Assembly (NCBI GenBank): GCA_002897115.2
Contig: BCIH01000020.1
Span: 1,986 to 65,985 of the forward strand
DNA length: 64,000 nucleotides
Source: Prototheca cutis
Lineage: Eukaryota; Chlorophyta; Trebouxiophyceae; Chlorellales; Chlorellaceae
Direction: 5' to 3'
Of the stretch, positions 1-9,744 are shown in pieces. The notes beneath the pieces were generated by a model. It worked only from the letters and a program-made list of their open reading frames with translations, was not told the origin of the DNA and did no database searches. How positions within the stretch are numbered: the first letter of the stretch is position 1; each line of letters starts with the position of its first letter. The position numbers and the translations under genes are program-made.

Positions 1-2
1 CC

Positions 3-1016
3 CCACCGCCGCCGAGCCCGCCGCCACCACCATCCCCACCTCCGCCCACATATGCGAGTTGTTCGGCACTTGACAACCATGGAACGCCTGACTGTACCAC
101 ACAGTGCCTTGAGAACGGTGGATACGTGAACTACTGCACTGCATCTGATGGCACCGACACTGCCGTGTGCTCAGACAATGAATGGACGGTGGAACGGCTG
201 TGCGCAAGTGACTACCAGTGCACTGATTCAAACGGGCAGTGTGACCCGACCTCGGACTACAGCGCGCTCATCATTTGCAGCAAAGTGGTAACCAGCGCAA
301 ACGGGCATGCCGTCTGTGTCAAACCATCCACCATCCCCCCGCCTCCGCCACCGTCGCCACCACCAGCACCATTCCCGCCACCGCCGCAATACCCCAGCTG
401 CTCAACCGGCTTTTACTCCTATGATGGGGATTGCAGTGCCCCGTGCAATGGGATTGGTTATGCCAACTACTGCACAACGGATGGTGGGGCCACCGCAGTC
501 GCGTGCAAGTTTAACCAATGGATGATCCCTGATAAATGCCCCACAGAGTACGACTGTCCCCAAAGCAATGGAACTTGCAACCCGAACTCGGCACGGAACT
601 ACCTTCTCATATGCTACAGAAGTGAATATTTACAGGATATCGGCCTTGCCGTCTGTGTGGAAAAATCATCGCCCCCCCCGCCGCCAAGTCCTCCACCACC
701 ACCGCCGCCTCCTCCACCTGTGGCCCTCACCATCTCCAATGCCTATTGCAAGGAGGTCGATGCCGTCAATTACCAGTGCAGTGTGCACGTGGTCACCGAT
801 ACCATACCACCTGGCGCGGACCTCTATGCGTACTTTGAACTCAATGGGGAGAACGTCACCACATCCACGACAGTCACATCATACCAGCAGGAGCTGGATA
901 TGGCCACGGGATTCTATCACTTAGTGACCAACTATGGAGACTGCATGGTGATGAGCATTTTTGGGAGTGTTCAAACGTGGTCCAACTCACTCTCGATTGC
1001 GCGGGTCACAGCTTAA
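3..1016 (+). CDS. Proline-rich, cysteine-rich cell-wall glycoprotein (pherophorin/extensin-like), 5' truncated
   Basis: The reading frame is open from the left edge of the window, so the N-terminus and any signal peptide are missing; 337 residues are visible. Order: a PPPPS-type linker (residues 1-17), a Cys-rich module (about 18-108), a second Pro-rich linker (about 110-130), a second Cys-rich module (about 131-222) clearly homologous to the first, a third linker of SPPPPPPPPPP type (about 223-240), and a C-terminal domain of about 97 residues with three Cys. Both modules share an NYCT core, a C-x-N-x-W-like middle and an LIC...G.AVCV ending. SP(n) linkers separating Cys-rich domains are characteristic of chlorophyte hydroxyproline-rich wall proteins, so a secreted matrix role is inferred. 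It is not a textbook pherophorin domain. An ATG-less start at 126 is not the real start because the frame continues upstream without a stop. Confidence 0.75.
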   Translation, partial: PPPPSPPPPPSPPPPTYASCSALDNHGTPDCTTQCLENGGYVNYCTASDGTDTAVCSDNEWTVERLCASDYQCTDSNGQCDPTSDYSALIICSKVVTSANGHAVCVKPSTIPPPPPPSPPPAPFPPPPQYPSCSTGFYSYDGDCSAPCNGIGYANYCTTDGGATAVACKFNQWMIPDKCPTEYDCPQSNGTCNPNSARNYLLICYRSEYLQDIGLAVCVEKSSPPPPPSPPPPPPPPPPVALTISNAYCKEVDAVNYQCSVHVVTDTIPPGADLYAYFELNGENVTTSTTVTSYQQELDMATGFYHLVTNYGDCMVMSIFGSVQTWSNSLSIARVTA

Positions 1017-3603
1017 GGCAATCACCTCCCTTACTGTGCATGGGGGAAGGGAATCGTATGTACATTCGCTTGCATTTTGCTCAAATGTTCCGACTTGCCT
1101 GCCAGCGTTTCAAGGTCATTGAAACCCAACGTTGCACCGTTTTCTAGCATGTGGGTTGCATCCCTCGCCGGACGTGTCTTTGTCATCAGACCTGTCTCAT
1201 AACTTCCACCTCATCCATCGCGCTTTGCTACGCTAGAGCAGTGGCACTCAATCCATAGTATCTTTTGCCTCTTGCAAGGCCGTTGTTCCAGGGAGTACGG
1301 CTTCCAACTCCGTGTCGTACCGTCCCCCATCTGTGGTCTCTTTTCAGTTCAATCTTCGAGGATTCTAAGTCTGCCTAGCTCTCTGCCCCCTTTGCAAGCT
1401 TAGAGCGCGAGTGTGGGCTGCATCGGCACCCTTCAACGTTACTGTTGTGGACGTACCATGCCCCATGCCATGCTGTACAGTAACGGCAGAAAATGATGAA
1501 ACCTTCTCGAGATTCGCCGACTCCCACCTGCACAGCAGGGGCATGTTTTTCAAACAAGATGCCTGTTGGACCGCATTCCCTGGCCACGTCGCTCAGAGGA
1601 TGGGTTGGCTTCCTTCTTGGCAGCAGGGCAAGTCGTGCAAGGAGCAGACACCCACGGTGCTGTGCCACGGGCTGCTGCGCTGCACTGACAAAGACTACCA
1701 CACCCCGAACAGCGAGCATCATCTCTGGAACAGAGACTCGATGGCGTGTCTGAACATGAGGCACATCGGGCAGAGCCTGCGGAAGACCAGCCAGCGGCCT
1801 CTGCGCTTCCAACGCCCAGCACCGCAGTGCTGATGAACATACATCCATCTATCATGGGGGGTAATAGCCTTCCCAACTGGGGGTGGTCCATCATTAAGAT
1901 GGTCATCCACCTTCCTCTTGCCCTGTGGGGGGTGACAATTCACAGCCACCAGTGATGCCCAGCAACCCCCGGGGTGATGTGACGCTGTTGCTGGCTGAGC
2001 TGGTTGCACTATTTTGCCCTGCATGGTAAATGTGTGACCGCAGACGCCAGGGTACATGGAAGTAAATGAAAGGGCCTCGCTTTCCAGCGCCCCTATCATA
2101 TCCAGCGTTCGGCAGCAAGGAGCTTGAGCCCAGATGGCCCGGCTTGGTTCTAGCCCGTGCATGCACCGGTGTGCGCCAGGGTCAACGCATGTCGTATCCC
2201 ACATGCCCCGACCTCCTGCAGCAGTGGCTCATACAACACAATCTCTGCACTCCACAAACCCACCGATAACCGTGCAAGATGATCATCCTGAGAAGACTTG
2301 GTCACGGGAATTGTTGCACTCATCCCTGATCCGCCCTCTCTCCATGTCTCTTCCCCAGCCAATTCCTTCACGAGAATGGTGCCTACTGTTCTTTCCTGCC
2401 CCAGCCCTGCTTTCATTGAACGTCACTGCTCCAAGGTCTGTCCTGTACCTGTTAGGATGGAGGCACGTGCCTGGAAATCCACCAGATCCTGCTCCTCTCT
2501 GCCTCGGACCCTGCATCCCCATCGCGGCACACCTTTGCTGAGCCGACGACCACCAGTATTCACCCCTCATAGCCCAAGGTCCTACTATGTGTGGCAACAT
2601 GTTTTATGGAGATCTGCTCAATAGACATGTTTGTTCTGGGTGCAAGGACTGGCATGAGTGCTTTCCCACTGGACATGGGTGTGCCTCAGACTCTGATCTG
2701 GATTGCCTGGCCTGGCATTCAGTGCTTGATGTTCCGCCCTTGAACTTGGGCACTCCATGACCACAAGTTCAGCATTGCACATGATTAAGATATTGATTAG
2801 AACGCGCGCCGGTTAGTTGCAAGTGGTGCGTCTTTGCCTGGGCAACCCCAAGATCCGCCCGATAGGCTCATGAGTGCCCACCCCTCGCGGGCGTGGGGGG
2901 ATCCCGCGCACAAATCCCCAGGGATTCTGCAGCACACCGAGCGCGATCGCCAGAGTGCCACACAGATCGGGCACGGACGATCTGTGTAGTATGAAGTCCA
3001 AAGCGTACCGGGCGTTGCATGAGAGCTGTTGCGGGTGACTGTTCCGAGCTGGACCGCTGAACGTGGTCGACTGCCCTCGCCCAGACCTCTCGTGGATTCC
3101 CGCGCACTGCTGGCCTGGAGATCGCTCTGGTAGGGACTGGATTGCAGTACGAATACATTCAATCTGTCCCACATTAACAACCGGGTTTTCCGACACGGGA
3201 AGCTCATCATCTGCGGCAGCCGCCTGAAGTCCCCCGTGCGGGGAGATGGCACGCCGCGCCGATGGCGATGTGTTGACCGATGACATCGCAGCCTGCCTCA
3301 TATGCCTGGCCCAAGGTACCAGATTGCAGGTTTGAGCCTATTCTGAGCTGAGGTTTGGGAACTGGGTCCCCCAGGCCCCTGCATCCTTGCTGGCACCGGG
3401 GCCAGCCAAGTGCCTGGCAGGGGGAGCAGGTCATTGGAGGGGTTCCTTGACTGCAGCCAGTGTTGGCACCGCAGGCTCTCGACCCGTGTGCACACGCCTC
3501 TCCATGGACCATACCTCTCCTCCATCCCACCACTACCACAACACACACACTCGCAGGGTCGAGGGAGTGTGCCCATGGGCCACGTCCCCCCGCGGAGGTC
3601 AGG
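1017..3603. other. Intergenic region with no supported gene
   Basis: About 2.6 kb between the wall protein and the winged-helix gene. Open frames are short, overlap on both strands and show no family motif or splice-consistent continuation. It may hold the 3' UTR of the wall gene and the promoter or a 5' exon of the next gene. Confidence 0.5.
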
Positions 3604-5164
3604 ATGCTGGAGGTGGAGGCCTTTGGAAGCGTGCGGGACCTCATCCAGGCAGCGGTGACCATGCACGGCGGCCGTTGCTCTCTGGCCCAGATCTATGCGC
3701 TGTGTCACAGCCGTGGGCGCGTGGCCTACAAGCGCTCCGGCGGCTCCCGCCTCATCACCAGCAACGAGCACTGGAAGAGCCAGATTCGGCATGCGCTCTA
3801 CACCAACCCCAGCTTTGAGAGGTGGCCCTGGCACGCTTGGATGCATGCATTTCGTGTGGATGTTTTGGTTGGGAAAACCCTCCCCCTCCCCCAGCCCCGA
3901 CCCAAAGCCCTGCACCATCCCGTACAGGTGTCCCGATGACCCGGACATGTGGCGGCTGCGATCCGGGGCCACGCTCGGGCCGCCCTCGGTGGTCAGGGTG
4001 CTGATCCGCGCCGACGAAGCCGGTGGCATGGGCCCCTACGTGGAGAGCGGAAAGATCAAGCTCGACGCCGCGGCAGCAGAGCGCAGCGAGAGCAGCCGGG
4101 CCGTCGGGCCCACCTCGCCGCGTGGGCGGCCGCCGAGCCTGGTCCCGACGCCGACGCCGGGGTCAAAGGCCGGCCGCGGCGCAGCGTGCCACACCTCGGG
4201 GTCCACCATGGAATCGGAGGTGGAGCAGCCGTCGTCGCCTCTCCTGCCCCTCAGGCTGCGGCGGTGTGCTCCAGCCTCGCGCAGACGCTGGGAGGATGGA
4301 GATGTGGGTGCAGCTGCCGTTCCCGCCAAGGCCGACCCATCGCCGAGCCGGCCGGGCGGGGCCCGCGCCGCGTCGCCTGCCCTGTCCCACGGCGCGAGCT
4401 GGGCTCCGAGCTCGGGCGCAGCCTCTGCGGCGCGGGCTGCGATCGCGCCTGCTGGCGACGGCGTGCAGCGTTCCAGCCGCTGCGACGACTGGGCGGGGGC
4501 TTGGACCGATGCGTCGTCCCCGGCATCGCTGGTGCAGCCGGCGCCGGCCATCGACCCAGCCCAGCTTCGATGGGGTGCCAAGGCCCGCCGCAGCGCGGCG
4601 GGCCCACTTTCACCCCCGAAAGCCTGCAAGAAAGTGCGGCAGGGGAGGGGAAACTCGGTGAACGTCGGCGGCCCGCGTGCCATGGCGGCCGAGGCCGCTA
4701 CCCTTCACCTCTCGCTGGGAATGGACATGCCCCGGGGTACCACGGCACTCAATGGACTGCAACTCCAGCAGCAGCAATACCTTGCCTTGCTCCAAAGCCA
4801 GCTTGCCTCCGGAACGGGTCGGGCTGGCGAGGCCGGGCCGGAGGCGCTCGCCGCTCTGGCGCTGGCCGGCTCCCGCACGCGGCCACTGGCGGGTTCCGCA
4901 GCCCTGGACCGGGCTACCCGGCTGGCAGATTGGGCAGAGGGCTGGCCCAGCCCCCAACAAGTCAGTGACACATGCCTGGCCCCGATCCCGGAGCTGGCCA
5001 GCGCCACCATGGCACGGCGTGTGAGCGACCGCCGAGGGACACGGCGGGCTGCCAACCGGCCCATTCCCCGCGATGGTCTGGCAGCCACTGAACGGACCCG
5101 GGGCGGGAGGCCGCTTGCCGTGCCCGCTGTCCTTGCGGCGCTGGGCTTCATGCATGACATCTGA
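3604..5164 (+). CDS. Forkhead-like winged-helix protein
   Basis: Model: exons 3604-3821 and 3928-5164 (intron GT..AG), 484 residues, start at ATG 3604 (an upstream exon is possible because the frame stays open to 3460). Residues about 18-85 form a winged-helix-like domain: GGRCSLAQIYALC, then WKSQIRHALYTNPSFER across the splice, then PDDPDMWRLR. This reproduces the forkhead layout (an S-L-x-x-I-Y helix, W-x-x-x-I-R-H-x-L-x-x-N-x-x-F recognition helix, wing, W-x-L end). The join across the intron is what restores the F-x-R-x-P-x-D-x-x-x-W spacing, which supports the model. The remaining 400 residues are low complexity, rich in Ala, Gly, Pro, Arg and Ser, with a basic patch (KACKKVR) that could be a nuclear signal. 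A DNA-binding role is inferred from the fold signature; plants are usually said to lack canonical Fox genes, so this could be a related winged-helix family. Confidence 0.55.
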
Positions 5165-5946
5165 ACATTGGGGGCTTGTCAAGGGTCCCGGGCAGTACGA
5201 GCCCCTTTCATGCCTCAAACCCTTGGCTGAACGGCAGGCAGGAACCTCCTCCTCCTTGAAACTTGTGCACACTTGCCGCGGTGTGGGTCTCCTTGGAATC
5301 TCTTGCTCCCTACCATAAATCGTACATTGTGCCCTTGATGGCCGTGGTCTTCGGCACACCACCACACGCAGGTGGCCAAATCCCCCCCCCCGCTTCCCTG
5401 GGTCTGCTCGCATCGCAGATCTCTCGCAAGCATTCTTGTACTTGTCACCATCCCCCCGGGTCACTTGGGCGCCGTTCACCCGAGACGCGACTGGATCCCG
5501 GCTGCAGTTTGCTGGTACAGGTGGAGGTGCACTGGCCGGCGGCCTTTTGAAGAATCCCGGCAACCCCGCTGCCTGGCCTGCCATCTTGTCCTTGGAAACC
5601 GCTGCTGTAATGATGCTGCTTTTACAGGGGGGACTCTCTGGTGTGTTGCCAAGCACTGCACCAGCAACAGCGTCGGGCCATTCTAGCCATAGGCCATCAT
5701 AGCGGAGCGTCCTTGCCTGCGACATGGGCCTCCAAGAGCCTGGCCTGCCACCCAGGAGGGCCCCTGGGGCGAAAACCATGGGGCCAGTCGTGCACCATCC
5801 AGCGGCTGGGCCGTTGCGACAGAAGAGTGTGCACATCTCGACAGGGAGAGAGTCTCCAGGCTGGGAAGCAAAGAATGCGTCGCGTCGGAGGAAAATCTGG
5901 CACGGGATGTAAATGTGGGGTCCGCGCAGGCAGCGCTGCTGCTCGC
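5165..5946. other. Convergent intergenic region
   Basis: Lies between the 3' ends of the winged-helix gene (+) and the flavoprotein gene (-). I see only short overlapping open frames; it presumably carries both 3' UTRs. A TGTAA box, the common chlorophyte polyadenylation signal, occurs on the minus strand around 5622-5626. Confidence 0.4.
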
Positions 5947-7033
5947 TCATGAGCTGCCCGTCAGCCGCTGCAGGATCTGGATGGCGGCCTCCACGTTCTC
6001 CACACCCTGGCATCCAGTTGCGAGTGCACGGGGCTGGGATGAGAGCGTGCACACGTGTAAGTACGCATATGGCAGCGGCATCCAACCCTCCAAGCCGGAC
6101 CGCACCACCACGTCTATACCTGGGAGACACAACTCCCACCGCTTTCCCTACTCAAACCCCTCCCACACACACAAAAAACAGCTAAGAGAACTATTCCAAC
6201 CTTGTCAAACACGAGTCGCTCAACCGAGTGCTCTCCCGCACGACGCAGGCGGACGTCGGCTCCCAGGCGGTCGATGGAGATGACGACGGCGTCGTCCACG
6301 GGTGCGCCCCGCGCGGAGAAAAGCACGCGCAATGGTCCCGCAAACCGCTCGTTCAGCACGCGTAGCGTGGCCCGCGGCGTGCGCAGCACGATGGCATCGG
6401 GCACCGCGGCGGCGTACTCCTCGGGCGCGACCCACTGCACCGTGCCGAATCCGCCGACAAAGTAGATGTCGCGGAGGGTGTGCATGCGAAAGTATTGCGC
6501 GCCACCCGACAGCCAGCGCGCGGCTTTACCCCCCGCAGCGGCGTGCTTTTGGTGGAAAATGTCCTGCGCCGCCTCCTGCAGCTCCTTGGGCAGCGGGTGC
6601 ACGTCTCCGAAGATGGTCACGCGCGCGTTGGCCAGGCCCGTCCAGCCGGGAAGCTGCAGCACCAGGCTGCACCGCGCGTCCTCACGGATGTTGCGTGTGT
6701 GGATGGCCAGAGGTGACAGGCAAAACAGCGGGTGCCCCGCGCCGTCGGCCGCAAACTCGACCACCGTCCCAAAGGGATACCCCGCACGCCGGTGGTGCAT
6801 CGCAGACATCAACGTGCACAGGTGCGCATGCTGCGCCTGCTCAACAAGGTTACGCACCGCCACGGCGGGCGGCGGCAGCTCGCACCGCAGCGTCGCGTTT
6901 TGCACGCCCCCCGACAACGCCGTTCGCTGCAGACCGCTGCTGCCCAGCGCACGGCTGGCCTCAGAAGACGCACTGGGGCTCGATGCCGCAGAGAGGGCGC
7001 GGGGGAAGTCCAGGCTCGCCGGCGGCGGCGAAG
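5947..7033 (-). CDS. PNPOx-like FMN-binding split-barrel protein (plastid type), 5' end unresolved
   Basis: Supported exons (minus): from about 7033 down to 6201, and 6006-5947 (intron GT..AG, phase 0). The last exon supplies a VENVEAAIQIL helix ending in GSS. The body matches the pyridoxamine-phosphate-oxidase-like split barrel of plant plastid proteins related to HugZ and the glutamyl-tRNA-reductase-binding protein: an N-terminal helix (LVEQAQHAHLCTLM), a YPFGTVVEFAADGAGHPLF strand pair, LSPLAIHTRNI, a GDVHPLP turn and the diagnostic IYFVGGFGTVQWV. The exon upstream of about 6920 is Ser/Ala/Arg-rich without ATG and follows a good acceptor (ttttctactgcag) ending at 7034, so a first exon carrying the start and transit peptide must lie further upstream and was not found. 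The family binds flavin or heme and some members regulate tetrapyrrole synthesis; substrate here is unknown. Confidence 0.72.
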
Positions 7034-7781
7034 CTGCAGTAGAAAAGAGGATGCGGGGGGGCGAAAAGTGGCAAACAGTTTGTACAGAGTGGGAAGGCTA
7101 TTCCTCAGGCGCCGTGCCAAGGGGGTCTGGCTTGGAGGAGGAAATCACCCACCAGATTCAGCCCCGTCCTGGGTGGCACGCTCAACTATTCCCATTGGCC
7201 AATGTGCACCGGCATCGACTGGCTGTGTTCTCCACTGCGTCCTCCAACCCACCCGCCCAACTACCGTCCACCCAATGACGGCCGAGCCCACCATCCCGCT
7301 GTCCCCAGCACGTACATGTGCCCTTGCCGATGGAGCTGCCGTTTGCAGACCGAGGCGTGGGCGCGGGCTTGGGACCCTCTCCCCGGCTGCACTGCACCCT
7401 CACGGCATGACGGAAGGGTTTGGTCCCCCTGGGGCCAGCACCGCAAGGCGGTCCAGCGCGATGCCTTTGGATGGAGCTGGGCCCCATGTCGCCACGAGTC
7501 CAATTAAACAGATTGTATTCCTGTGAAAACCTTGGAATACGCCCAGCGACGCTTAGGGCCTCGCGGGCTCTGGGACAGTATATTCCGGCGGGAGCCTCGT
7601 CCCGGAGCCTGGCCCTGTCGACTGTGCCGCGAATCTAGGGCAGTCTGCCCACACTACTTCGTTGATTTTCAAGAAATGAAGCATGCGTATTGCATGCTTC
7701 ATGGAGGTGCAACAGCCATCAGCACTCGCCGCGACAGCCACGCGACGGGCTGGGGCAGGGAGCGGAGTGACGTAGGCATCT

Positions 7782-7832
<51 letters not shown>

Positions 7833-7994
7833 AAAAGGCTCCAGGCCCGCGCCCTGGTTCCGTGGACAGGGGCCTGGGCAGTAAAGTTCCATGAAGCGTA
7901 ATTCAGCAACACCCATCGGTCCACTGCACGTCACCGATAACAGGACCATCAATGCGACACTGTCGGTGCAAGTAAATGGTGTGGGTCAGGTTGC
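7034..7994. other. Intergenic region with a long G homopolymer
   Basis: Separates the 5' side of the flavoprotein gene from the 3' end of RNase HII (both on minus). It should contain the missing first exon and promoter of the flavoprotein gene. No other coding signal seen. Confidence 0.4.
7782..7831 (+). repeat. Poly-G tract, 50 bases
   Basis: An uninterrupted run of 50 G on the plus strand, immediately followed by TAAAAGG. The length may be affected by sequencing or assembly. Confidence 0.9.
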
Positions 7995-9491
7995 TCACTT
8001 CTTGGACGCGCCGTTTCCGTCGCTCATCGGCCACCACGTCTTGACCGGCGCAAAGGTTCGGCGGTGGGCCGGGCTGGGCCCATGCTGCCGGATGGCCTGG
8101 ACATGACTGGGAACCCCATAGCCCTTGTGCTTGTCGAAACCGTACTGTGGGTGCTGCTCATGCAGCTGGAGCATGAGCCTGTCCCTCGTCACCTGCGTGC
8201 CTCGGCAGAGGGCGGAGCCAGCTAGGGACGCCGGCCATGAGTAAGTTGAGACAGCAAACTCAACGCACGCACCCGCATGGCTCACCTTGGCAATGATGGA
8301 GGCCGCGGCGATGACCGTGCTCTTGGCGTCCCCTTTGACGACCGCCCGAGCGCGTGCAGGGGCCATGCCCTGCAAAAAGGATGTCGGCTGCAGACTGCAG
8401 TTCAGTGCCCGTGGCAACGTGCACCTGTGTGCACCCTTTTCAGAAGGAACCAGCACCATCCATACACACATGGTCCCAAACAACTGACTGTTGGGCAAAT
8501 CACCCACAGTCCCTTCCCAATTCCAATAAAAAACTTGCCACTTGCCTTGGGCAGATGGTTGCCATCCACCAGCGTAAAGTCGGGGGGCCCCTTTTGGAGG
8601 GCATGGTGTGCTGCTGTCATTGCCGTGAGTGTGGCCTGCAGGATATTTATGGCATCAATCTCCTCCACAGGAGAAACGGATCTGCATGGACAACATGGCA
8701 GTTGGGTTCTGGGGTAGTCTTGCCAAGACCAGGACGGCTATGCAGTGCCCTGCCAGGATGTCACTGGAACAAGAAAGGCCTGCACAAGAGAGCAGACTCG
8801 TGGCTGCAACAGCTGAAAGCACAGAGTGCAGCTGCAGGCCACCCGGGAGAAACAAACACGTATCACAGCCCTGGCTATGAATCGAAGCCCACCCGCTCGC
8901 TCAACCACTCCCACAGGAGACTCACGCAGCCCACTCAATCTCTGGGTGCTCCGTCAGCGTGGCGTAGATCTCGTCCCGCTGTGCCTCGGACATCTTCTTG
9001 CTGTCATCGATCCCGGGGATGCTGATGTGGCTTGGGATCACACACGCCGCAGCCACAACTGGTCCGGCCAGGGGACCCCTGCCGGCCTCGTCCACGCCTG
9101 TGGAAACGGTTGTCCCAAAGGGCGAGGGTGCTCAATGCATGGAAGATGAGTAACTGGTCTCACTGGTAACCAACCCTGCACACTTCCATGCCTGCTTACC
9201 TGCGACCCGTGCATGCCCGGCTGCCCAGAGCTGCTCCTCCAGCTGCCTGCTTGGGCCTGTGCACTTTTCCACAGTTTTAGTAGATGTGGTTTTCTCACTG
9301 CCCTCCTGATGAGCATTGGTTGCAGAGGAGACTTTCCGGTTTGTCAGCCTTGCGGGGGGCTCGATGGCGTTCCTTTCCTGCAGCACTCTGTGGCAGGCCA
9401 CTCCACCATCCAGGGACTGCCTTGCAGCCAGCCGGCTTGATCGCCGAGGGGCGGACATGGCCAGCCGTGTTACTGCACGGCAGGATGGCAT
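7995..9491 (-). CDS. rnhB: Ribonuclease HII, bacterial type
   Basis: Five exons on the minus strand: 9491-9200, 9097-8926, 8681-8546, 8369-8286, 8192-7995; 293 residues. The enzyme cleaves RNA in RNA-DNA hybrids and single ribonucleotides in DNA. Residues 1-85 are a basic, Ser/Ala/Arg-rich extension that could target an organelle. The catalytic domain starts at [16 protein letters not shown]. The metal-binding carboxylates are all present: D100 and E101 (DEAGRG), D194 (LVDGNHLP) and D232 (VTRDR). Other family blocks are [33 protein letters not shown] and [14 protein letters not shown], which are of the bacterial RnhB type and not of eukaryotic RNase H2A type. Intron 3 begins with GC (AAG|GCAAGT), required to keep frame between LVDGNHLPK and GMAPARA. 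The gene is head-to-head with the SNM1-type nuclease, 253 bases away. Confidence 0.92.
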
Positions 9492-9744
9492 GCGCTCTTA
9501 CATGCTTCCAACTATTCCGTGAGTATGTGGGCGTTGCTGCTGGGATGTGGCATTGCCCTGGAGGGCGACTGATCTGCCGTTTGAGCGGGGGCCTTGTCGA
9601 AACGCTCATCAGGCATAGCATGTCGAAGTTCCAAATTCAGAGCGAGGAACAGAGCAGCCCGCTGCATGAACCGGCGTTTGATCCGGCCGACTCCCATATT
9701 CAGAAGGCACCCAATTCAATGCACGGTATTGAACGCACAGAACC
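9492..9744. promoter_or_regulatory. Shared upstream region of RNase HII (-) and SNM1-type nuclease (+)
   Basis: A 253-base interval between two divergent start codons, both of DNA-maintenance genes; a bidirectional promoter is inferred from geometry only. No TATA-like box was recognised. The start of the plus-strand gene is uncertain: another in-frame-looking ATG (MSKFQIQSEEQ) lies at about 9620 in a different frame. Confidence 0.35.

Noticed and set aside
4610..6139. Minus-strand open frame of 509 codons
   Set aside because: Overlaps the winged-helix gene exon in antisense and then intergenic sequence; no family motif or splice logic.
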